A stretch of DNA of 64,000 nt from Paenibacillus sp. FSL H3-0469 (GTDB lineage Bacteria; Bacillota; Bacilli; Paenibacillales; Paenibacillaceae). The stretch's first letter is position 1; each line of letters opens with the position of its first letter. The stretch is taken from positions 4,774,001 to 4,838,000 of the forward strand of contig NZ_CP150302.1 in assembly GCF_038051945.1 (NCBI RefSeq), written 5' to 3'. Below the pieces are notes generated by a model, which was not told the origin of the DNA, did not search any database, and saw only the letters and a list, made by a program, of their open reading frames with translations. Positions 25,078 through 33,160 of the stretch are shown here, piece after piece. Made by a program: the position numbers and the translations under genes.

Positions 25078-26631
25078 ATGGCAGGTAAAAAAGTCACAGG
25101 TCTGCTGTTATCGCTTGTACTGATAGCCGGATTCACCCTGGCCGGATGTGCGGGGAACAATGGCAATACAGCTGCGCCTACAGAGAAAGCGGGAGAAAGC
25201 ACCACAGCTCCGGCGGCAACGAAGGAAGCCACAGGAACGGAAGCGGGCGGAACGGAGGCGCCGGGTACGCTTGCACCGGTGGAGCTGTCCCTGTATCTGC
25301 CCGGCGGGCCGGATACGGATGTGGCATCCGTAGAGCAGGAGATCAACGCCTACTTGAAGGATAAAATCAACGCCACCCTCAAGATCAACCAGCTAAGCTG
25401 GGATAAGCCGGCCGACAAGGTTAACCTGATGATCCAGTCCGGCGAGGTGTTCGATATGGTCTATACCTGGAACTTCATGACCAATGCCGCGAAGGGGGCG
25501 TATCTGCCGCTGGAGGAGCTGCTGGACACCTATGCCAAGGAGACGAAGGCGCAGATCAATCCCGCTTACCTGCAGGCAGCTACCGTCAACGGACATTTGT
25601 ATGCGGTTCCAACGGAGAAGGAGCTGGGGCAGTCGGTCGGGTTTGCTTTTGACAAGGCGATTGTGGATAAATACGGCTTCGATGTGAACAGCCTGCAGAA
25701 GCTGGAGGATATTGAACCTATGCTGAAGACGATTAAGGAGAAGGAGCCGGCCCTCTCTCCGCTGTTCATGAACCATACCGACAGTCTGCACTGGTTCACC
25801 GCGTATCCTGACAGCGAGGACTTAGACGGCAGCAATGATATCCCGACCCTGCTTGATTACAAGACCATGAAGGTGTTCAACGAATACGACACGCCGGCAA
25901 TGACGGAGCGGCTGAAGCTGATCCGCAGCTGGTATGAAGCGGGCTATATTAACAAGAACGGAGCCACTGACAAGACCGAGCTGAAGGATGCGGTCAAAAG
26001 CGGCAAAGCCTGGTTCGTCTACGGCAATATGAATCCGACGTCCACCAATGACTGGACCCGGCTCGCCGAGAAGCCGATGATCATCAAGACGCTGCTGCCT
26101 GTTCAGGTCAGCACCAAGAGTCTGCAGGGCTCGATGCTCGCCATCTCCAGAACCTCGAAGAACCCCGAGCGGGCCATGATGTTCATGAACCTGCTTCACA
26201 CCGATCCGGTGCTCTACAACCTGCTGACCTTCGGTATTGAAGGTAAGCACTACAAGAAGCTGGAGAACAACACCGTGGAGTTCATTGCAGACAGCGGCTA
26301 TAACTCCGTATCCTCCTGGATGATCGGCAATGTGCTGCTGAACTACCTGAATAAGGATGAAGATCCGAAGCGCGTGCAGCTCTATACGGACTGGAATAAG
26401 AATTCGAATATTTCACCGGTCATCGGGTTTGTGTTCGATTCGACCAAGGTGCAGTCACAGATCGGTGCGCTGATCAACATCACGAAGCAGTATAAGAACA
26501 CCCTGTTCTCCGGGGAAAAGGACCCTGAGCCGGTCCTGAAGGAGATGAACAGCAAGCTGAAGGCCGCAGGTCTGGACGCTGTGATTACGGAAATTCAAAG
26601 TCAGCTCGACGCTTTTCTGGCCGCCAAGTAA
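25078..26631 (+). CDS. ABC transporter substrate-binding lipoprotein, LplA type
   Basis: 517 aa with a lipoprotein signal (MAGKKVTGLLLSLVLIAGFTLAGC, lipobox LAGC, Cys24). A Thr/Ala/Glu-rich linker of about 40 aa (EKAGESTTAPAATKEATGTE...) spaces the binding domain from the membrane. The domain has LplA-family features: LSLYLPGGPDTDVASVEQEINAYLKDKINATLKI, and GQSVGFAFDKAIVDKYG. It follows the permeases and precedes a secreted multidomain glycosidase, so its ligand is probably an oligosaccharide released by the downstream enzymes. Confidence 0.95.
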   Translation: MAGKKVTGLLLSLVLIAGFTLAGCAGNNGNTAAPTEKAGESTTAPAATKEATGTEAGGTEAPGTLAPVELSLYLPGGPDTDVASVEQEINAYLKDKINATLKINQLSWDKPADKVNLMIQSGEVFDMVYTWNFMTNAAKGAYLPLEELLDTYAKETKAQINPAYLQAATVNGHLYAVPTEKELGQSVGFAFDKAIVDKYGFDVNSLQKLEDIEPMLKTIKEKEPALSPLFMNHTDSLHWFTAYPDSEDLDGSNDIPTLLDYKTMKVFNEYDTPAMTERLKLIRSWYEAGYINKNGATDKTELKDAVKSGKAWFVYGNMNPTSTNDWTRLAEKPMIIKTLLPVQVSTKSLQGSMLAISRTSKNPERAMMFMNLLHTDPVLYNLLTFGIEGKHYKKLENNTVEFIADSGYNSVSSWMIGNVLLNYLNKDEDPKRVQLYTDWNKNSNISPVIGFVFDSTKVQSQIGALINITKQYKNTLFSGEKDPEPVLKEMNSKLKAAGLDAVITEIQSQLDAFLAAK

Positions 26632-26650
26632 GCAGTAGAGGCCATAGCAC

Positions 26651-26712
26651 GCCCGGTATCCGGCAGCAGCAGTCACGCGGCCGCCTGCGGCAGGTACCGG
26701 GTATTCTCTTTC
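26651..26712 (+). terminator. Possible terminator or processing hairpin after the importer operon
   Basis: An imperfect GC-rich stem (CCCGGTA with TACCGGG, plus inner CGGCAG/CTGC pairing) followed by TATTCTCTTT. The T-run is poor, so partial read-through into the glycosidase gene is likely. Confidence 0.4.
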
Positions 26713-26762
26713 GCAAATCCAGCCTTTGGGGAGCCCCTATCTGATCAAGAGAGGGTGTTACT

Positions 26763-29700
26763 ATGCGAATTCAGAGAATCACAGGCAAATTGCTCATTGC
26801 AGCTCTGGTATGGATGTCCGCATCATTGCCCGGAGCACCGATCAGCTCCGCCGAAATGCCGCCTGCACAGGTGGTTGTAGAAGAACATGCAAATAACACT
26901 ACAGTCACAGAGGATACCTACCAGCCGTCCCCGCTGCTCTGGCAGGTGGGCGAGCAGGATAACAGCTCGGCAGAATTTACAGTGTACCAGGATGTGTACA
27001 GTGAGAATATTACTCTCCCCGTCAATCCCCTGAACTGGAATACGATCTCCCGCGGCATGAAGCTGGACCGCAATGCGGCGATGGAGCTAAGCTTCAATCT
27101 TACGGACGTCCCCCCCTATGGTGTAGAGTTCAGCTTCAAGGTACTGGATGCAAGCACAGCTATTCCGCAGCTGGCCGTATTCACCAATGGCAGCTTCAGC
27201 GGGCTGATTCAGATTACCGGGCTGAATGACGGAGAGACCCCCCTTACGAACACATGGAAAGAAACCTATAGACTCTACATTCCCTCAGAACAGCTGAAGA
27301 CCGGCAGCAATGAGCTGAAGCTGACTGTGGATCGCGGGCTATACGCTGATCCGCTGTCACCCGGATATGACGGTGACAAGTATCTGTGGTTTGAATGGGA
27401 TTATCTCAGGCTGGATGCATTAACTGAGCCGGCCGCTGAGCCTATTCACGGACGGTATGTCCACCTGGGAAGCACGATTGCCGCCTCGACCTTCCGGTAT
27501 GACGAGCATGCGATCCGCCATCTGGCCCCGATGGCCAAGTGGCTGGGCATTGCCTACAGCGGCAACTGGATGCGCACCTCCTTCTGGTCCGATACCAGTG
27601 CAGGCTGGGACCCGCAGGGCCGCAAGTACCTGGAGACGCTGCGAGACCTCAACCTTGCGCCCATGGTTAATATCATCGGCGGCAACTGGAAGACTAACAG
27701 CGAGCTGGCGGCAGGGACGATTAGCTCTGCGCTGAGGAGCTATTACAGCGGCTTTGTCAACAAATTCGGCGATCTGTATCAGTATGCCGAGACAGGCAAC
27801 GAGCCGGGACTGTTCGGCTGGGCGCAGAAGGCGGTGCTGGCGCTTCATGAAATGATGGACGAGGAGAGGCAGACGAACAGCCAGCCGTACCTGAAAATTG
27901 TCGCCCCGGGCTGGGCATACTGGCCGTATAATGGAAGCCCTGACGGCTGGGAACGGGATGCTGCCCAGCGTGCGCCGATTGAAGCGCTGTCGGATGTGAC
28001 CAACGGACACAGCTATGGCGGGACCGGCGTCCAGCCGTTGCCGGGCGGAAGCCTGTATGAGAATCTGCGGGTGTACAGTGATTCAGAGGAAGGCTTCGGC
28101 AAAGAGATGGCCATGAGCGAGACCGGCAGTAACGACAATCATTCCGACAATACGAAATACGGGACGTATGCTTACCGGTTCGCTTCTGCTTTTGACCGGG
28201 AACTGCGGGGGAATATCGGTTATGCCGACCATATTATGCAGCACGCTGCCTTCTTCAATGACGGGACGGAGTTTGGCCTGTTCGATTCCGCGATCAACTG
28301 GAACACACACCGCTATGAGGATACAGCAGTGGTACCGGCCAATATCAATGAATCCGGGGAGACCCGGCTGAAGACGTTCCGCAGACTGGCTGCTGCTTAC
28401 GCTACACATGGAAGCCCACTGGGCTACGAGGTGCTGAATGCGGCTGAACTGACCGGAGTGAAGGCGTATTTCCGCGCAGTGGATACCTCGGCGCTGGGCA
28501 CTTCAGCCATCGGGGCCGCTTCGGATAAAATTCTGCTGAACTTCGTGAACTTTGAGAAGACGCCGGTAACGATGCAGGTCCGGGTGGCCCTGCCGTCCAG
28601 CGGAGTATATACAGGGGAGCGGTTCGGACCAGGGGAGACGTACGCCGCCGCCTACTCCCGGGTGGAGCTTACGGCAGATCCCTACGTTACCCTTACAGTG
28701 ACACTGGACGCGGGAGAGACGGTCCAGTATATCCTGGATGAGCAGGAGAACACGCTGCCTGCTGCTCCGGGCAATCCTGCGGCAACAGCCGTAAGCCATG
28801 AGCAGATCCGGCTGAGCTGGGCGGCTTCGACAGATAACGATGCTGTCGTCAGCTATAACGTCTACCGTGACGGCGGAGCGGCTCCGGTGATCAATATTCC
28901 AGGTAGGCTGACCTTCTGGAGTGACTATACCGTAGCGCCCCAGACCACTTACAGCTACGCAGTGCAGGCCGTAGATGACTCCGGCAATGTATCGCCTCTT
29001 AGCGCAGCCGTATCAGCGACTACACCGGTCATGCCCATTACACCGCATGCCGCAGGCGATCCGGCCAAGTTCGAGGCCGAAGCTACCGCCTTTGCCCTGC
29101 CGCTGAGAACCGGTAATAACAGCAGTGCCTCGGGCGGTAAGGTCGTGGAGCAGACGCATAGCGGAGGCTTAACGATCCAAGGCTTCCATTCCGTGAACGG
29201 AGGCAGCTATACTCTGACAATTGTATACGCTTCCAACGAGGAGTCTAAGAAAAACATCCTCGTGAACGGCGTGAAGCAGTCCACAGTAACCCTGCCTTCT
29301 ACAGGAAGCTGGACCGCGAATCTGACGGCACGGCAATATGGGATTACCCTCCAGCCGGGCTATAACACGATCAGCTTCACCTCGGCCGGGAAAGGGGCAA
29401 ATCTCGACTACTTCAAGCTGGAGGAAGGGCTGTATGTTCCCCTCTCCCACTGGTATCCGGCCGCACATGATCATCCTTACATTGACTATGCCGGATTCAC
29501 GACTGCACCCAATGGCGTCTCCCATGTGACCTATGAAGAGGATGCCACAGCCGCCTTCAGCTTCAATGGCATCGGTGTCCGCTGGAGATCAGATATCAAG
29601 AGCGACATGGGCAGTGCGGATGTCTACGTCGATGGCGAGTATAAGGAGACTGTAGTCATTCCGCAGGCAGGGCTGGAGGGCGATCATAAAATTGTCTACG

Positions 29701-30230
29701 AGCTGACGGGTCTGGAATATGGGCTGCACCGGATAGAGATTGCAGGCAACGGCGGAAAGGTAATGGTCAGCGGGCTGGAGTATGAGAGCTATGAGTCTGC
29801 ACTGCCTGTACCGGGACCGGATCTGACCGTGACGGATATCGGCTGGCATATTGTGAACAGCGACGGCAGCCCTTCCGCGCACAGCACACCGCAGCTGGGC
29901 GACTCCCTGATCTTCTGGGCCAAAGTGAAGAACATCGGCGTCCGCCCCACGCCGCTGAATGCTTCGACCGGACTCGGACAGATTACCGGCGGCGCCTTCT
30001 CTGTCAACGGCGGGGTGGTCTCGTGGACGGACACGAATACCAGTGTGATTCAGCCGGGCGAGGAGATTACACTGACGGCTAACGCCAGTGCACAGGGAAC
30101 GCCCCGGTGGACGGTGCCGACCATCGGTGAGTTTACTGTCAGCTTTTTTGTGAATGATATCTGGCGGTATGCGGAGATGAATAAGGAGAATAACAAGCGG
30201 GCACGGGCGCTGGAGATTAGCCTGCCCTGA
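26763..30230 (+). CDS. Secreted multidomain glycoside hydrolase (clan-A-like) with FN3 and carbohydrate-binding modules
   Basis: 1155 aa with a signal peptide (residues 1-30, ending near SSAEM). Domains by appearance: beta-sandwich binding module (about 45-215), TIM-barrel hydrolase (about 225-560), beta domain (about 560-660), fibronectin III (about 664-755), CBM6/35-like module (about 765-888), a second beta-sandwich (about 890-1010), and a CARDB-like adhesion domain (about 1018-1150). Clan-A catalytic candidates are Glu347 in GNEPG (acid/base) and Glu453 in MSETGS (nucleophile). The GH family cannot be fixed by eye. It sits between an oligosaccharide importer and intracellular GH3/GH105 enzymes, so it probably attacks a plant or microbial polysaccharide outside the cell. 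Confidence 0.88.
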   Translation: MRIQRITGKLLIAALVWMSASLPGAPISSAEMPPAQVVVEEHANNTTVTEDTYQPSPLLWQVGEQDNSSAEFTVYQDVYSENITLPVNPLNWNTISRGMKLDRNAAMELSFNLTDVPPYGVEFSFKVLDASTAIPQLAVFTNGSFSGLIQITGLNDGETPLTNTWKETYRLYIPSEQLKTGSNELKLTVDRGLYADPLSPGYDGDKYLWFEWDYLRLDALTEPAAEPIHGRYVHLGSTIAASTFRYDEHAIRHLAPMAKWLGIAYSGNWMRTSFWSDTSAGWDPQGRKYLETLRDLNLAPMVNIIGGNWKTNSELAAGTISSALRSYYSGFVNKFGDLYQYAETGNEPGLFGWAQKAVLALHEMMDEERQTNSQPYLKIVAPGWAYWPYNGSPDGWERDAAQRAPIEALSDVTNGHSYGGTGVQPLPGGSLYENLRVYSDSEEGFGKEMAMSETGSNDNHSDNTKYGTYAYRFASAFDRELRGNIGYADHIMQHAAFFNDGTEFGLFDSAINWNTHRYEDTAVVPANINESGETRLKTFRRLAAAYATHGSPLGYEVLNAAELTGVKAYFRAVDTSALGTSAIGAASDKILLNFVNFEKTPVTMQVRVALPSSGVYTGERFGPGETYAAAYSRVELTADPYVTLTVTLDAGETVQYILDEQENTLPAAPGNPAATAVSHEQIRLSWAASTDNDAVVSYNVYRDGGAAPVINIPGRLTFWSDYTVAPQTTYSYAVQAVDDSGNVSPLSAAVSATTPVMPITPHAAGDPAKFEAEATAFALPLRTGNNSSASGGKVVEQTHSGGLTIQGFHSVNGGSYTLTIVYASNEESKKNILVNGVKQSTVTLPSTGSWTANLTARQYGITLQPGYNTISFTSAGKGANLDYFKLEEGLYVPLSHWYPAAHDHPYIDYAGFTTAPNGVSHVTYEEDATAAFSFNGIGVRWRSDIKSDMGSADVYVDGEYKETVVIPQAGLEGDHKIVYELTGLEYGLHRIEIAGNGGKVMVSGLEYESYESALPVPGPDLTVTDIGWHIVNSDGSPSAHSTPQLGDSLIFWAKVKNIGVRPTPLNASTGLGQITGGAFSVNGGVVSWTDTNTSVIQPGEEITLTANASAQGTPRWTVPTIGEFTVSFFVNDIWRYAEMNKENNKRARALEISLP

Positions 30231-30270
30231 CCGGATAACCAGCTGCCGAGAATATCCGCGCAGACAGTTT

Positions 30271-30300
30271 GTAGAATATTGAACTTATATTATAGCTGGC
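30271..30300 (+). promoter_or_regulatory. Shared 30-bp element upstream of the GH3 operon
   Basis: 26 of 30 bases match the element at 22983-23012. It lies about 70 bp before the GH3 start codon and includes TTGAACTTATATTATAG. The importer operon and the intracellular glycosidase operon are therefore probably co-regulated. Confidence 0.6.
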
Positions 30301-30368
30301 TGTATGTAGAGCAGCTTCGCGATCCGGTACACTGGACTCAGAATAGAACCTGCCGGGAGGAGCCTTAA

Positions 30369-32096
30369 ATGATGCAGAAGCCGTTAAGCAAGGAAGAACA
30401 GGAGTGGGTAGAGGGTACGCTTGAAGCGATGAGCCTCCGTGAGCTGATCGGGCAGACGATGCAGGACCACGCGGGCAGACTGCCGTTCAAGGGAGATGAT
30501 GAGGCAAGTCTCCGCAGGTATCTGGAGCAGTATCCGGTGGGCAGCTTCTTCATCGGCGGGGAGGTCATTCAGAAGGCTGCGGGCAAAGCGGAGGATTACC
30601 GGGACTGGGCGGGAATGCTGCAGGGCATCAGCAGGTTCCCGCTGCTGTTCTCCGGTGATCTGGAATTCGGGGCAGGCTCGGCCGTGAGGAGTCTCACGGC
30701 CTTCCCGCCGCTCCTCGCGCTTGCCGCCGCCGATGATGAAGCCCTGGCTTATGAATACGGCAAATATACCGCGCTGGAAGGCCGGGCGGCCGGGTTCACC
30801 TGGGCGCTGGCCCCGGGTACCGATTTGCTGCTGAACTGGATGAATCCCGTGATTACGACCCGTTGTCTCGGCGATGAGGCCGGACGGGCGGCACGCCTGG
30901 CTGCCGCTGTGATGCGTGGCATGCAGGAGCATGGCCTTGCGGCATGCGCTAAGCATTTTCCCGGTGACGGGGTCGATTACAGGGATCAGCATATCATTAC
31001 TACGGTGAACAGCTTATCGGAAGAGGAGTGGTTCGCCACTTACGGGCAGGTGGCTCAGCGGATGATCGATCAGGGTGTGATGTCCTATATGACCGGACAT
31101 ATCGCCCTTCCCTGGATGGAAGACGGGGCAGGCGCCGGATCAAAGCCGGTTCCGGCAACCGTCTCGGAACGGATTACCACAGGATTGCTGCGGGAGCGGC
31201 TGGGTTTCGACGGAGTGGTGTTGTCAGATGCGCTCGATATGGGCGGGTTCTTATCCTGGGGAGACTACACGCAGCGTATCATAGACTGTTTCAATTGCGG
31301 TACGGATGTGCTGCTCTGGCCGGGCGTGCGGTATTTCGCGGTGATGGAGCAGGCGGTGGAGGACGGGCGCGTCAGCCGGGAACGGCTGAAGGCAAGTGTC
31401 CGGCGGATTCTGGAGCTGAAGGCACGGCTTGGCATGCATGCTGCCCGCGCCGGGGGAGAGGACGCTAGGGCGTTGCCGCTGCAGGACGACAAGCTGCTGC
31501 CCAGTCTGGACCGGCAGGTCAGACAGTTCAGCCGCGAGCTGGCCGGGCGCTGCATTACCCTGGTGCGCAACCGCACCGGCCAGCTGCCGCTGAATCCGCA
31601 GAAGGTCCGGCGGGTGCTGGTCATCATGCTGAATAAGGTGACGGAGGGACGCAGATATGAGCGGATGAATCTGTTCGTAGAGCAGCTTAAGGGCAGGGGG
31701 CTTGCGGTCGATATTCTGGATGAATTCGAGCCGCTGACGACGCTGCGGCAATGGGAGCTGTCCGGGGTACGCTGGGATGCTGCCTTCGCCCCTTACTTCC
31801 TTCCGCTGCACGGAATGATGAACACTGCCCGTCCGGTGGGCGAAGCAGCCAAAGCCATCTGGGCCATGCAGCATGCGGAGACAGTCCGGCCCATCGGTAT
31901 TTCGTTCGCTACGCCGTATCTGCTGCAGGATATTCCTTTTTTAGATACTCTGGTGAATGCGTACTCTCTGCATGAAGATACGGTAGAGCTGACGGTTAAA
32001 GCGCTGTTCGGAGAGATTCCGTTCCAGGGAAGCTCTCCGGTAAAGGCAGAGATCCAAGAGGGCGATTACGGTTCAGGGAGGCTTCAGACGTTTTGA
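30369..32096 (+). CDS. Glycoside hydrolase family 3 N-terminal domain protein (NagZ-like)
   Basis: 575 aa, no signal peptide, so intracellular. The GH3 barrel is recognised by PLLFSGDLEFGAG, the substrate-binding AACAKHFPGDG (residues 191-201) and the nucleophile Asp287 in GVVLSDALDMGG. An Asp206-X-His208 pair in the following loop resembles the Asp-His dyad of NagZ-type beta-N-acetylglucosaminidases rather than the glutamate acid/base of beta-glucosidases. A C-terminal domain of about 200 aa follows. GGGAGGAG precedes the start. Its stop overlaps the start of the GH105 gene by four bases. Confidence 0.88.
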   Translation: MMQKPLSKEEQEWVEGTLEAMSLRELIGQTMQDHAGRLPFKGDDEASLRRYLEQYPVGSFFIGGEVIQKAAGKAEDYRDWAGMLQGISRFPLLFSGDLEFGAGSAVRSLTAFPPLLALAAADDEALAYEYGKYTALEGRAAGFTWALAPGTDLLLNWMNPVITTRCLGDEAGRAARLAAAVMRGMQEHGLAACAKHFPGDGVDYRDQHIITTVNSLSEEEWFATYGQVAQRMIDQGVMSYMTGHIALPWMEDGAGAGSKPVPATVSERITTGLLRERLGFDGVVLSDALDMGGFLSWGDYTQRIIDCFNCGTDVLLWPGVRYFAVMEQAVEDGRVSRERLKASVRRILELKARLGMHAARAGGEDARALPLQDDKLLPSLDRQVRQFSRELAGRCITLVRNRTGQLPLNPQKVRRVLVIMLNKVTEGRRYERMNLFVEQLKGRGLAVDILDEFEPLTTLRQWELSGVRWDAAFAPYFLPLHGMMNTARPVGEAAKAIWAMQHAETVRPIGISFATPYLLQDIPFLDTLVNAYSLHEDTVELTVKALFGEIPFQGSSPVKAEIQEGDYGSGRLQTF

Positions 32097-33160
32097 CGAT
32101 CAAGCGGGAGTTAGCGAACAGGCAGGCATTAGAGCAGAGGCTGGAGCGTATCTGGGAATACATGCGCTCCGAACGGCACCAGGGCAATTGGGCCATGGAT
32201 ATAGATCATTGGGACTGGGTGCCCGGCGTGGGTGTAATCTCATTGCTGGAATACGGTACAGTTGCTGGTAAGGGTGAGGTGATTGAATACCTGCTGCACT
32301 GGGTGGGCCAGAATAAGCAGCAGGCCGAGGGGGTTCGGGTCATTAATTCGCTGGCTCCTTATGCCGTGTTTCCTGAATTGTACCGGCTGACCGGGGACCC
32401 TTGGTATCTAAGCACGGCTCAGGAGATTGCCGGATGGATACGGGAGACTGCCCCCCGGACCCGGGAAGGGGCACTGGAGCATACGGTGACAGAGGCGGTG
32501 GAATTCCCGGAACAGGTATGGGCCGATACGGTGTATATGGCCGTGTTGTTCCTGGCCCGGCTTGCCGGGCTAACCGGAGACCGGGAGCTTGCCGCCGCCG
32601 CTGTGCAGCAGACGCTGCTGCACCTTCGGCTGCTCCAGGACCCGTCGACGGGGCTGCTGTTCCATGGCTGGAACAGCCGGGCAGGCAGCCATATGTCGGC
32701 AGCCCGCTGGGCCCGGGCCAATGCCTGGGTGGCACTTGCGGTCCCGGAGATTGTGGCCGGGACCGCAAGCCTGACTGTTATTCCGCAGGAGCTGTACAGC
32801 CGCTACCGCAGGCTTGCTTCTGCGCTGCGGCAGGCTCAGGGGGCCAGCGGCTTGTGGCATACGGTGCTCGATCAGCCGGATTATTACGAGGAGACCTCGG
32901 CCAGCGCCGGGATTGCCTGCGGCTTCCTGAAGGCGGTGAAGAGCGGACTGCTGGAGGAGGATTATCTGGAGAACGCGGAGGCGGCCCTTGCGGGGATTGT
33001 TCCACTTATCTGCGAAGACGGTGAGGTGCAGGGGGTTTCGGGTGGCACCCCGGTCATGCCGTCGATAGCTGCCTATAACGCCATCGGGAGATATCCGGCA
33101 CTGTACGGGCAAGGGCTGGTGATGCAGCTGCTGACAGAGGCATTGGAGCTGGGGGGATGA
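32093..33160 (+). CDS. GH105/GH88-type unsaturated uronyl hydrolase (YteR-like)
   Basis: 355 aa, intracellular. Members remove the 4,5-unsaturated uronic acid left by polysaccharide lyases. Features of the six-hairpin toroid are visible: DHWDWVPGVGVISLLEYG near residue 38, the catalytic Asp145 in VWADTVYMAVLFLARLA (matching YteR Asp143), and RWARANAWVALAVPE. The start is TTG overlapping the GH3 stop (TTGA), so expression is coupled. Its presence implies that a lyase acts on an acidic polysaccharide in this pathway. Confidence 0.9.
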   Translation: MTIKRELANRQALEQRLERIWEYMRSERHQGNWAMDIDHWDWVPGVGVISLLEYGTVAGKGEVIEYLLHWVGQNKQQAEGVRVINSLAPYAVFPELYRLTGDPWYLSTAQEIAGWIRETAPRTREGALEHTVTEAVEFPEQVWADTVYMAVLFLARLAGLTGDRELAAAAVQQTLLHLRLLQDPSTGLLFHGWNSRAGSHMSAARWARANAWVALAVPEIVAGTASLTVIPQELYSRYRRLASALRQAQGASGLWHTVLDQPDYYEETSASAGIACGFLKAVKSGLLEEDYLENAEAALAGIVPLICEDGEVQGVSGGTPVMPSIAAYNAIGRYPALYGQGLVMQLLTEALELGG

